DNA of 64,000 bases from Lepidurus packardi (taxonomy: Eukaryota > Arthropoda > Branchiopoda > Notostraca > Triopsidae): the NCBI GenBank assembly GCA_023053545.1, contig JAKZAN010000002.1:10226790-10290789 (forward strand). Reading direction: 5' to 3'. The notes beneath the pieces are model-generated. The model did no database searches and had not been told where the DNA came from. It was given only the letters and a program-made list of their open reading frames with translations. Positions 43,740 through 59,564 of this stretch are shown one piece after another; the first letter of the stretch is position 1, and every line of letters begins with the position of its first letter. Position numbers and translations under genes: made by a program.

Positions 43740-44371
43740 TACTTAAGCGAGATGTTACTAATAATGTCTTGAACGAACTGCTTTTCACAACGTGATGTGT
43801 TTTGTAAACATAGTGTAATTCATCGGGAAATTAGTGTCAACCGCCATCTGTAGTAGAAAATAGTAAACCGATACCGCTAAGGACTTTTGTTCAAAATACG
43901 AAAATGGTTAAACGGAAAAAGGCTAAAATCGAAATGATCTGGCGGTAGCACCCCAACGAAGTCGCGCAAAGCGATGCAGTAAATTAGAAGATAGTAATTC
44001 GTCAGGAAGGAACACTCTGTTACAGACATCAATAAAATAATATAAGAAATCCAAGCTGAACAGCTAACCTAAGAGTCTATTTTCTTGACTTAGCATAACT
44101 TAACAGTAAGATTAAGTAACAATTTACACTGTACTTTATTACGTTAAGTTAAGTTAGGGTTCTGTTAAGTTAATTGGGTGAACTCAATTTTCTCAAACTT
44201 GTTTCGCATTTTTGCAAGTCATATTTCGCAGTTTGGTTTCGCGTTTCCCCATCTTATTTTTAATTGTTTACTGCTGTTGAAATTTAGAAAGAGAGTTGAT
44301 TTCATGTCTTTTCCATAGGCTAAGAAGAATTGATTTACAAAAGCAATTCAAACGGCTTGAATTCAAATAAA
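43740..44371. promoter_or_regulatory. Divergent promoter interval, FASTK (minus) and glyoxalase I (plus)
   Basis: The two start codons face away from each other across 632 bp, so both promoters lie here. The middle holds repeated TTAAGTTA-type words and an inverted pair of AACTTAACAG (44098-44107) and CTGTTAAGTT (44162-44171). Confidence 0.5.
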
Positions 44372-45395
44372 ATGTCGGAAGCTGGTCCACTAAGTGACGA
44401 GGAAATTGCGCTGGCATGTGGAGAGCCAGACCAGTTTACCAAAGTAATCTACTTCGTACTTGTCCCGTGCAAAACGAAAGCTATATCGATGTTTTCTGGA
44501 ATATTAGGCGGGGACTTGTAGCGTTACTCTGGCCTTCCTTGACCAAGAGCAACGACACAAGAATTAATATTAAACAGTAACAGAAATGAATGTGTTAGTA
44601 CCGGGACAGTCAGTAACTCCGACTTTCACCGGCTTATTTCACCGTGTAGCTTTTCTTTTGGACGGGATAGAAAATGTATTTTTAATCAAGTTTTAAGGGA
44701 CTGGCAGGAAACTTAATTAGTTTTACAACGTAATATAATTTTCTTGGTAGGATTTTGTCTTCCAGCAAACCATGTACAGGATCAAAGACCCGAAGAAATC
44801 TCTTGACTTTTATACTCGCGTGTTGGGAATGCGTTTGTTAAAGAAGCTTCATTTTCCATCTATGACCTTTTCGCTTTACTTCTTGGGCTTTGAAAACGCA
44901 GAGGATATTCCGTCTGATGAAACAGAGCGCACAAGATGGATGTTTTCTCGCAAAGCTACTTTGGAACTTACCCAGTACATTTAGCTTAAAATGCTTAAAA
45001 GTAGACAGGTGTTCTGTAAACCCAAACGTTTTATAGCAATTGGGGTACTGAGAGTGACCCCGACGTCGAGTATCACAACGGCAATTCCGAGCCACGTGGA
45101 TATGGTAGTTTACGATCCTTTTATTCTCTAAGTGAGGACATTGATACGTTGTTTTCATGTAGGCCACATTGGGATTATGGTACCAGACGTAGACGCAGCT
45201 TGCGAACGTTTCGAGTCTTTGGGAGTACATTTCGCCAAGAAACCGAATGACGGTAGAACACGATTTTGTTTTGTCAGAGTATTTCAGTCATTTCTGAATT
45301 ATCATATAGGAAAAATGAAAGGCATCGCCTTCATTAAAGATCCGGATGGCTACATGATCGAGATTCTCAACAATGAGAAAATGGCTACGTTCTAA
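44372..45395 (+). CDS. Glo1: Lactoylglutathione lyase (glyoxalase I)
   Basis: Five exons, 44372..44443, 44766..44974, 45037..45104, 45163..45252 and 45310..45395, give 174 aa with closed phases. The enzyme converts the hemithioacetal of methylglyoxal and glutathione to S-D-lactoylglutathione in the cytosol. It matches animal GLO1 throughout: [77 protein letters not shown]. The four metal ligands of the family are all present: Gln25, Glu91, His118 and Glu164, the last also the catalytic base. Length is slightly under human GLO1 (184 aa), from a shorter N-terminus. The start is the only ATG in frame before the conserved region. No damage is seen. Confidence 0.96.
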
Positions 45396-45467
45396 ACACC
45401 CGTTCGCTATAGATCGGCTGAACTGAAAAAGTTTCCGTTTGTGTGTGACGTTTTACTGAGCTTGCAG

Positions 45468-45473
45468 AATAAA
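45468..45473 (+). terminator. AATAAA polyadenylation signal of glyoxalase I
   Basis: AATAAA followed by an A run, 72 nt after the stop codon. Confidence 0.65.
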
Positions 45474-46251
45474 AAAAAAAGAAGAAATATGTGTAAGAAA
45501 GAAACATTCTTGTTCTAATGTTCGGTAGTTCGAGGGAAACTATAAGAGTGACTTCAATTCGGAAGACTTGAAAGCTCCAATAGTCTAGCTTATTAACATG
45601 AAATAATAAAATTAATAACAGGATTTAGTCGCATCAGTTAAAAGTATACATACTGAATAACCCATAACATTGTACTCCTCACTAGATGAACTCCTAGGAC
45701 TTTCTAGTCCTTAATACAACAAGCCAAAATCTGCGCATATATGTTTACTAAACTAATTGCACGGAAATGTTTCAGCAATATTTTCAAGCTTCCCGCTCAA
45801 AGTCCCTGTTCTTCCCAGATTTTGAAACGGCACCCTACAAGGATCACCGTGTCATTGGGATTCGTCGTTTGTAATCGGACGCAAAAAATGGAGAGTAATG
45901 AAGTGTTTGTGTTTTATTCCACGGAACTAGAAAGGATAATTAATGCAGAAACTCTTTAAAGAATTGTCTGTAGGCATTGAAATATGAATGAGCTTATGTT
46001 TGGCCATTATTTCCGTAAGTTTCCAATCTTGCTGTGGCCAAAAACGCCAGCAGCAGACGAGCAGTGATTGTGGGAAGCTCTTGCGTCTTGGCGTAGTATC
46101 TCACGTTGCCTGCTCTGTTATTATTACAAACTTAATACATTCCGTCTTGCATTCGACCTACTCTGTGTTGTAGCTGTGGAAAAGCGTTTACAAATTCCCT
46201 TAAGCTTCCCATGCTTATATCGAAAGCACCCTGATTTGCGTAGTTCAACGA
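45474..46251. other. Interval between glyoxalase I and the MLK coding start
   Basis: No coding exon is firmly supported. A TTTGCGTAG acceptor-like site ends at 46243, just before the MLK ATG, so upstream 5' UTR or short coding exons of the MLK may lie in this interval. A 72-codon frame at 45741-45959 has a basic start but no recognisable family. Confidence 0.45.
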
Positions 46252-52648
<6,397 letters not shown>

Positions 52649-54096
52649 TGATAACATGTAAAGCAGCTGGAAATCATCGGTTAAGCCGCTGGCTAGTCCT
52701 GATTGTGTGCAATCAGCAGGAAGGAAACTATCAACAGATTTTTCTCCAGTTAGCACATACATAGCATCCACCAGCATGAGATGAGATGAGGCAGGAGAGG
52801 AACTTTTTTTTGTGATGTGTCTACATTCCGGGCTGATACCAAATGATAGTCGAAAGATAAAAAGCCAAGCAAAAAAAAAAACGTATGAAAACTTTTCCAC
52901 CCTTTTCTTAGGCATTGAAACGAATCCATTGTGCGAACATGCAATATTAGTTTACCGTCCCATTTTCCCGATTTATCTTTTATGGGTTTTTAAAAGATGT
53001 AATTTTCGGTGTTTCCTTTTTTATTTTATTTTTACTCAGCTCATTTTTGGATTTGTTCATATAGCTTTCGACACTTTAACAGTTTTATTGTAGTATCATT
53101 ATTTAATATTCTAGTCTAACCAGGTCAAACAAATGCTTTTAACCTGAAAACCGCCTCTTACTTATAAGATTCAAAATTTCTGTTCTCATTTTTTTCGTTT
53201 CGTTTCATTTCGCAGGTATCTCAGGAAGTGACTTTAGTGTTCACGATTTAAATGTATTTTTATTATATTTTCCCCTCAAAGTATGGCCATTAGTTGAGCG
53301 TATTTTCATTTTGGTTATAATCGAAAATCTTCGGTTGCAATAATCTATAAGTGGGAGGGTGGGGAAAGTGTTAACTTTGTTTCCTGTATTCATCATGGTT
53401 TCTTCTAATTCGGCAGTGTACTTAGAAAACAATTACTTTGATCACATTATTGATTCGCGAATGAAGGGAAGAATTGCTGGCACATTCCAAGCGAGACTTG
53501 CCAAGACAACTGTGAGGGTAGAACATGTATTTTAAACAAAAAGCAAAAACAAACATTGTTACAATTGCTAGGCAGCTGCATATTTCCCCTCAGCCTGAGA
53601 GATGACATGTACATTTCCCAATTTGTAGTATTATTTATTGTATTTCATTATTACCATTATTTTTATTTCCCGCTTTTCGATAAAAGGTAACCATAGCCGG
53701 ATGTCTACCAAAGTTTACCAGTGACTTTCAGAAAAACAACGATGCATTCCGGATAATTATCGAAAACTGAGCAACTTCTGTCAATTTGAGACACTTTTTT
53801 TCCAATACCGAGCTGATTTGTTGCTGGCTGTCATATAGTGCTGTGTAGAAAAACCTGCTAAAATGGAAATGCGAATGATGTTCATCTTTATAACCGAAGT
53901 CTTGTATTGCTTTCGTGAATGTTTATTGAAGTTAACTTGAAAGGGAAAAAGAGTTTAGGGTTTGAAGAGCGCGCTTTTTAGGGTCTCGATCGATTGTGTA
54001 GCTACGGTATCATTCTAACATCGATTGATCGAATCCTTCCGTTTTCCACATCCTACTTCTGCTGATAACACCACAGTGAGACTTTGAAGATATATC
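52649..54096. other. Intergenic, MLK 3' flank to COX7A
   Basis: AT-rich DNA holding the MLK 3' UTR and the COX7A promoter and 5' UTR. I see no exon, RNA gene or repeat element. Confidence 0.5.
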
Positions 54097-54475
54097 ATGA
54101 ATGCTCTCCAGGTAAAATTTATGTACTAGAAAATGAGTATAACATAATTATCACTGTATTTGATAGGGTCTTTCACGTTTGGTCCGCAGCAGCCGTTATG
54201 TGAGGAACGCTGGAACAGCCACAAACTGCAGGACCAATGATGCCGCTTACAAGAAGTTCTTGGAGAAGCAGAAATTAATGCAGGTGTGTTCCTAGCAAGT
54301 GAAGTTAAGACCAAGTCTAATGTCTCTGTTGCAGTTGGAAGACGGAGAACTTATCCACTTGAAGGGAGGGTCGGTCGACAAGGCCCTTTTCATGACTACC
54401 AGTGCTTTGACTGCCCTTGGAGTGTTCTTGTCATTCAAATTCTACTACACCATGTCTTTCCCCAGGAAAGAATAA
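54097..54475 (+). CDS. COX7A: Cytochrome c oxidase subunit 7A
   Basis: Three exons, 54097..54111, 54167..54283 and 54335..54475, give 90 aa. COX7A is a small nuclear-encoded subunit of mitochondrial complex IV and of its contacts with complex III. The N-terminus MNALQGLSRLVRSSRYVRNA is a basic, acid-free presequence. The core has YKKFLEKQKLMQLEDG and IHLKGG, the family hallmark just before the membrane helix. One hydrophobic segment, about residues 60-82, follows. The first exon codes only five residues. I chose its upstream ATG because only that one is in phase with exon 2. The stop codon overlaps an AATAAA. Length is normal for the precursor. Confidence 0.9.
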
Positions 54476-54476
54476 A
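54471..54476 (+). terminator. AATAAA overlapping the COX7A stop codon
   Basis: The TAA stop (54473-54475) is part of AATAAA. If used, the 3' UTR would be only about 15-30 nt. Other AT-rich sites downstream could serve instead. Confidence 0.45.
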
Positions 54477-55031
54477 CCCTGAGAAAGATGTATAAAATAG
54501 TGCATTCTACTGTGTGTAGTCCATAATACACCATGTCGTATTATTGTCCTCAACGTAACTTGGATTATCCCCCAAGTTTGCAATTTGTTTTAAAGAATCA
54601 ATAGTTATAGTTTAAAACGTCAAGCAAGTCAAAGGTATCTTTATGACCATAAGCATAGACAAACCTAGACTTTCATGTCATGACCTGCAATTACAATTAA
54701 TTAAGTCGAATTTCTCTGGCATTTTCTCTCTACTATCAGATTCGAGTTTGCTACCAAGTTTTTCATGAATCTGAGAATGCAAAAAAAAATCCTACAAAAC
54801 TTCATCTTTCTTCATATTATTTTTTTTAATTAATTGAAAATTCCTTTTATCTAACCATGTTTAAATAAAAAAAAAAAAAAAATTATACATGTTTAGTGTG
54901 CTAGCAAAACGTGAACTGCGACATCTACAAACTCGGACATCGGAAGAGTTTGAACACGTGCGTTCTTGTGTTGTAAACTATGCAGTGTTCCAAAAGATTT
55001 TACACAATATATAAGTTAACTAGTTAAAGTT
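54476..55031. other. Interval between COX7A and TTC27
   Basis: It holds the TTC27 promoter and 5' UTR. A 42-codon frame, 54889-55017, starts at ATG and ends 14 nt before the TTC27 start. It could be an upstream ORF if transcription starts early enough. Poly(A) tract near 54868-54882. Confidence 0.45.
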
Positions 55032-58000
55032 ATGGGTATTCCGTATGTTCAATTTGAAGATGAGCTGGTTGACGGTCTACTGCCTTTACGTCTCCATCCC
55101 GTGGCTAACAAAGGTAACCAAATAGCAAAAATGTCTTATTTTCGTTGTCTCATATTATTTGCTGTTGTCTCATAGGTTCCACAAACGATGACCAATGTTT
55201 GAACCTTTTAAGAAGCTGTAGCTACGTGTCTTGTGTTAAAAACGTAGCTCAAGGTCTATGTCTAAAAGAAACCTCGATCGTAGATGGTAGCAATTTGGTA
55301 GCGACGATTACCGACCAGATACTCAAATTTCTGAAGACGGGCAATGACAAAACGAGCAGGTATGATACTGAAAGGGTTGCGTTCTTAGCTAATGAGGAGC
55401 ATTCTAGGCAATTTGAGATATTTTCACTGGGCATAGCCAGTCTTCAGTTATTTGTTCAAGCGAATTGGTTCGGTAAAGAAATGTCAGAAATCGAAGAAGT
55501 CTTCGCCTCGTTTTCGAATTCTGATGTCATAGAGGCTTTGCTTCTGGACGGAGAGAACGTATATCCATTGGTGCACCAGCCGATTCTCTTACTCTTCTCC
55601 CGAATCTGTTTTGTTAATTTCGAAAGTTATATGGCGAGTTTTAAGGTATGTTTCATTAAAATAATTGTTCTCTATCAAAGTTTTCTATATTCCTTTTCGA
55701 ATAGACGAGTTCCTGGTGGACCTTACGATACCTAAGCATTCACCAGAAAGTCTTGGAGGAACCGTCTGTGCTAATCCACGAATCAGGCTATGCCTTGATA
55801 GCCTCGTTGTTGATTGAGTCATTCAGCCCGAAATTACAGCTTCAACTCCTTATAGAGATTGCGTATTTCCACCTTCTTTATCACGAAGTGCCAAAGGCAC
55901 AAGACGCACTTAAAAAAGCAGAGCATCTAGCACAGATGGACATTGTTGTAACAGGTAATATCGCGTTGATAAAAAACTTGAAATTCGTATTTCTTATAAA
56001 TCTTAGGTGCGCTTGGAAAACGAACCAAATTTCAACAAAAAAACGTGGCACAATTGACGGTTAAATGTGCGGATCTACAAATCGACATCGAGAAAGATTC
56101 CGCTTTACGGGAACTAGACTTACCTCGCGTAATATTAATCATAGGAAACGTTTTAGAGGAACTCTTTCTAACCAATTACGTACAGGACGTCGGTCTCGAT
56201 GATGAAGTTCGATTGAACCGCGTTGCGTTTGTCAAACCGGAAGACCAACCAGTAACTGACTTGGCACCTTTGCAGCAAGTTATTTTCTTGGCCCTAGCGT
56301 AAGCCCTTCCCTGTGAAGCTTGCATTTTATAATATTTTTTGTTTATTTTATTTGGGTAGGTCTCGCATCCAAAAGTCCCATCCTTCGGATTCGTTAGTTT
56401 CGGAAGAAATCCTACCCTTTCTGAACTCCGTACTGAGTCAGCCTAAAGTTTGGGTTATCCAAGCCTCGGCGTTGCTTACTCGGTCTAGATTGGAAAGTTC
56501 TCATGGTAGAACCGTCGAAAGATCCCTGATGCAAGTACAAGTAAGTTCCTAAATACTTCTGTGGCTGTGGTGGCTTGTATGGAGATAGCCAAGTAATAGT
56601 AAAGTTACTATTGGATGAGTTTAGGAAGTGTTGGACGTTACCAAGCGCCATAGTGGTAACACAGAAACGAGATTAGCGTATTTTTATGCATCCAGTTTAC
56701 CGCCCTTATGGGAAATTGAGGTATAATCCCTAACTTGTTTGTTGTAAGGCTGCTACTTTAAACATCCTTGTCATTTAGACCCAATTGGCTGATTTGCTGT
56801 CCAGTTTAGGACTTACCAAAGAAGCCCTTGACACTTTTTTACGGTTGCAGCAATGGGAGAAAGTGATTGCCTGCTACCAGTTGCTGCAGTTAAGACACAG
56901 AGTCAGTGAATCTTTTGGTACAAATGGGAAAATAATCAGAAATTATTTAGGCAGAAGAAATCGTGCGACAAGAATTGGAAAAAAATGAAACGCCCAAGTT
57001 GTGGTGTTTGTTGGGCGATTGCACGGATGACACGACGTACTATGAAAAAGCCTGGGAGCTTTCTAAACATCGAAGTGCGCGTGCTCAGAGAGATTGGGGC
57101 TTCCTCTATTACCGTAAAAAAAAGGTATAATAAGAGTATTTACACAACCGTTTTATTTAATTGAGTTGGGTGCGTAGTACGAGGAATGTATTCCTCTTTT
57201 CCAGAAGTCTTTAGAGGTTAATCACTTGCAAGAAGGAGTATGGCTAAGGCTGGCTTATTCCGCATTAGAGCTCGAGAGATGGGAATTGGCTGCGAATGCA
57301 TACAGAAAGTATTGCAGTCTTGAAAGCGAAGTAAGGTGGATCATTTTGCTACAGAATGAAAAGTAAAGTGCAAATATCTTTAGAATTCTGATGCGTGGAA
57401 CAATGTTGCCAAATGCTATATCAAGCTAGGTCACAAAAACCGAGCATGGAAGGCCTTGACAGAAGCTGTGAAGTGTAACTACGACAGCTGGAGAATATGG
57501 GATAATCTAATGGCAGTCAGCGCTGATTGCGGCGAGTTTGAAGAAGTACTCCCTAAACTTTAATCGCTTTTTCTAAACATTATTTAGGTAATTCGTTGTT
57601 ACCACCGGTTGCTTGACTTGAAAGAGAAATTCGTGGATGTAGAAGTACTCAAAATTCTTGTCGAAGCTATCGATTCAGAAACGTTGGACAGTGAAGGCAG
57701 AAATGCCATCAGACTTCGCGATGCGGCTCTCAAACTATTCGGCCGCCTGACAGCTATGGCAAGTTCTTTTCTCTTCCAATCCTGTTCAACCTCTGTTCAT
57801 TCTCCTGTAAAACAGGTGCCGAACAATGCCCAGGTTTGGAAGAGTTACGCGATACTAACTGCATCAGCAGATTCCGATACAACAGCTGAAGTTTACTTCA
57901 AAGCAGCCCAACACTGGCAGAAAGCGTATAGAAGCGCAGTCCAAGACACACATTGGGAAAAGGAAGTAGATTCTTCTGGCGAAGTACTAGATATTGCGAA

Positions 58001-58346
58001 AAACTTGGCTGCAGGTAACAATTAATTGTGCAGTTATGCAGTAACTCCAGTAATTTCATAAAATGTCTTGGTAGCTTGTGTACGATGCGGAGAAAAACCC
58101 ACAACAAATACCGAAGCCATACAACTTTTGGGATCTTGCAAACTCTCCTTGAAATCAGTCGTGACCAAGCTCAAAGTACTTTGCAAAATTGCTGGATTCT
58201 TTTGTAACTCAATTTTTCTTTGTTAGAATTATGAGAGGACGCTAATATCTGGAAGCCTACCAGAGGACGTTAGATGTGGTTTAAGCGAGTTAGAAGTGAT
58301 GCTGGAAAAGGTTATTTTATGCCAGCAACACTTGCAAGGTTCTTAG
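55032..58346 (+). CDS. TTC27: Tetratricopeptide repeat protein 27
   Basis: Fourteen exons: 55032..55113, 55176..55645, 55705..55954, 56007..56298, 56360..56540, 56625..56720, 56779..56901, 56951..57124, 57205..57330, 57384..57545, 57588..57758, 57816..58014, 58075..58175, 58227..58346. This gives 848 aa (human 843). TTC27 is a conserved, essential TPR protein of uncertain molecular role. Landmarks: [103 protein letters not shown]; the TPR run [51 protein letters not shown]; and [23 protein letters not shown] helices. The intron after exon 11 uses GC-AG. It converges with SRP14, with 133 nt between stop codons. Confidence 0.95.
57759..57815 (+). other. 57-nt GC-AG intron of TTC27, open in frame
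   Basis: The segment begins GCAAGT and ends ACAG and is pyrimidine-rich. Skipping it joins LFGRLTAM to VPNNAQVW, which aligns with the family's LFGRVTS...NDGEIWRLY. Retaining it would add 19 in-frame codons without a stop. Confidence 0.7.
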
Positions 58347-58421
58347 CTTTGAAAAGTTTAATAGCTTACGGTTTATCTTGTAACAAACCAAAACCTTTTG
58401 TATTATTCCACATCCAGAGCA

Positions 58422-58427
58422 AATAAA
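58422..58427 (+). terminator. AATAAA polyadenylation signal of TTC27
   Basis: AATAAA 76 nt after the TTC27 stop and 53 nt before the last codon of the convergent SRP14 gene. Confidence 0.65.
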
Positions 58428-58478
58428 GGGAAAATAGAATGCTTCTTTCAAGAAGATTCAGGAGAACCGTTGCATTGT

Positions 58479-58484
58479 TTTATT
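58479..58484 (-). terminator. AATAAA overlapping the SRP14 stop codon
   Basis: On the minus strand the TAA stop (58482-58480) lies inside AATAAA, so cleavage would be expected within about 30 nt. This would limit overlap with the convergent TTC27 transcript. Confidence 0.5.
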
Positions 58485-59002
58485 GAGTGGCTTTAGCTTT
58501 TGACTTCGGTTTTTTTAGCTTCTTTAATCCATCCATATTCCCTTTCAGTAAACTAGAATAGGACTGGTAGAACTTGGGTAGATCTAGATTACTGACCTAA
58601 TAAAATAGAAGTTATTTAACCGCTAATTAAGTTTTCTATAGTAATTGTAGTAGACTTACAACTGTGGATATTTTTTTGCTCCTTACGGTAGCTCTTATGA
58701 GACACTTGTGTTCTTCAGGTTCTTTGACTTCTTTAGGGTTTTGGGGGGTTGGTTTATCAATGCCATCATCTTAAGAAAAACAAATCAATAATTAGGTATT
58801 TTACGTTTTCTTATTAAATTTCACATATGGATTAATGGAACGTACAGCGTTTTACGGTGATAAGGACAGAGCTGGCATTCCTTGAACTTTGAAACATCCG
58901 CGTAAGCGCTGTCAGAAACTACAAAGGAAGAGAGCTTACTAAGTCTCTTATTTAAAAGTTACTTGTTTAATACTTTACCGCTTCATTTTCCAGCAATACC
59001 AT
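58480..59002 (-). CDS. Srp14: Signal recognition particle 14 kDa protein
   Basis: Four short exons, complement(58979..59002, 58846..58918, 58660..58769, 58480..58596), give 107 aa with closed phases. SRP14 forms a heterodimer with SRP9 on the Alu domain of SRP RNA and causes elongation arrest. The protein begins MVLLENEAFLTALTRMFQ, like human MVLLESEQFLTELTRLFQ. It continues SSVLITVKRYDG, then HKCLIRATVRSKKISTVVS, LPKFYQSYSSLLKGNMDGLK and a Lys-rich tail. It lacks the Ala/Thr-rich extension seen in primates. The gene is easy to miss because every exon is under 120 nt. The stop codon overlaps AATAAA. It is divergent from the PRDM-like gene. Confidence 0.95.
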
Positions 59003-59564
59003 GTTATATTCTCATTCAAATTTAAGACCCCAAAACTGACAGAAAATGCTAAATATGTTATAGGTTCACAGGTGACGATTCTGAATTGAAGAAAATTGTT
59101 ACTAGAGGGCGAAAAGTGACAGGCGCGTTCCAACGTTCCAAAGTTATTAAACTCACCTTACGTTTACGAATATTCGCAAAGCTTTTAGTAAACAAAACCG
59201 AAATAACAGTTGTTCAAGTTAGTAACAGTATTTAAGTTTAAATACATCTTTCGTACCATTCGAAGTAAGTTTTCGCCTGTTTATACGCTCTTGACCGTTA
59301 ATGATTACAGACTAGTTAAATCAAAGAATTTCCTTTAAATTATTTCCATTCATTCTTCGCCTCAAACAGGAAAGTGGGGCAGAGCCCGCAGAGGTTACTG
59401 CACTTGCATAGCCGGTTGGTGTTGCCCGGCTATACAGGAACACCTGTTGTAATCCCAATTCCCATGTATTTCCTACTGGATTAACTAAAGTAAGATACCG
59501 GAGTTAGTCCGTTTATTAGACTGGGATCTGTTAAAAATTTTTTTTATTTCCATGATAATAGAAA
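59003..59564. promoter_or_regulatory. Divergent promoter interval, SRP14 (minus) and PRDM-like gene (plus)
   Basis: 562 bp separate the two start codons. An ATAATAG acceptor-like site ends 3 nt before the PRDM-like ATG, so that gene may have a non-coding first exon within this interval. Confidence 0.5.

Noticed and set aside
45741..45959. 72-codon frame before the MLK with a basic, presequence-like start
   Set aside because: The body matches no mitochondrial protein I know and there is no supporting splice or poly(A) signal. It more likely lies in the MLK upstream region.
54889..55017. 42-codon frame ending just before TTC27, considered as a TTC27 5' extension
   Set aside because: It ends in a stop, is not joined in frame by any convincing splice, and TTC27 is already full length from 55032. 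Possibly an upstream ORF.
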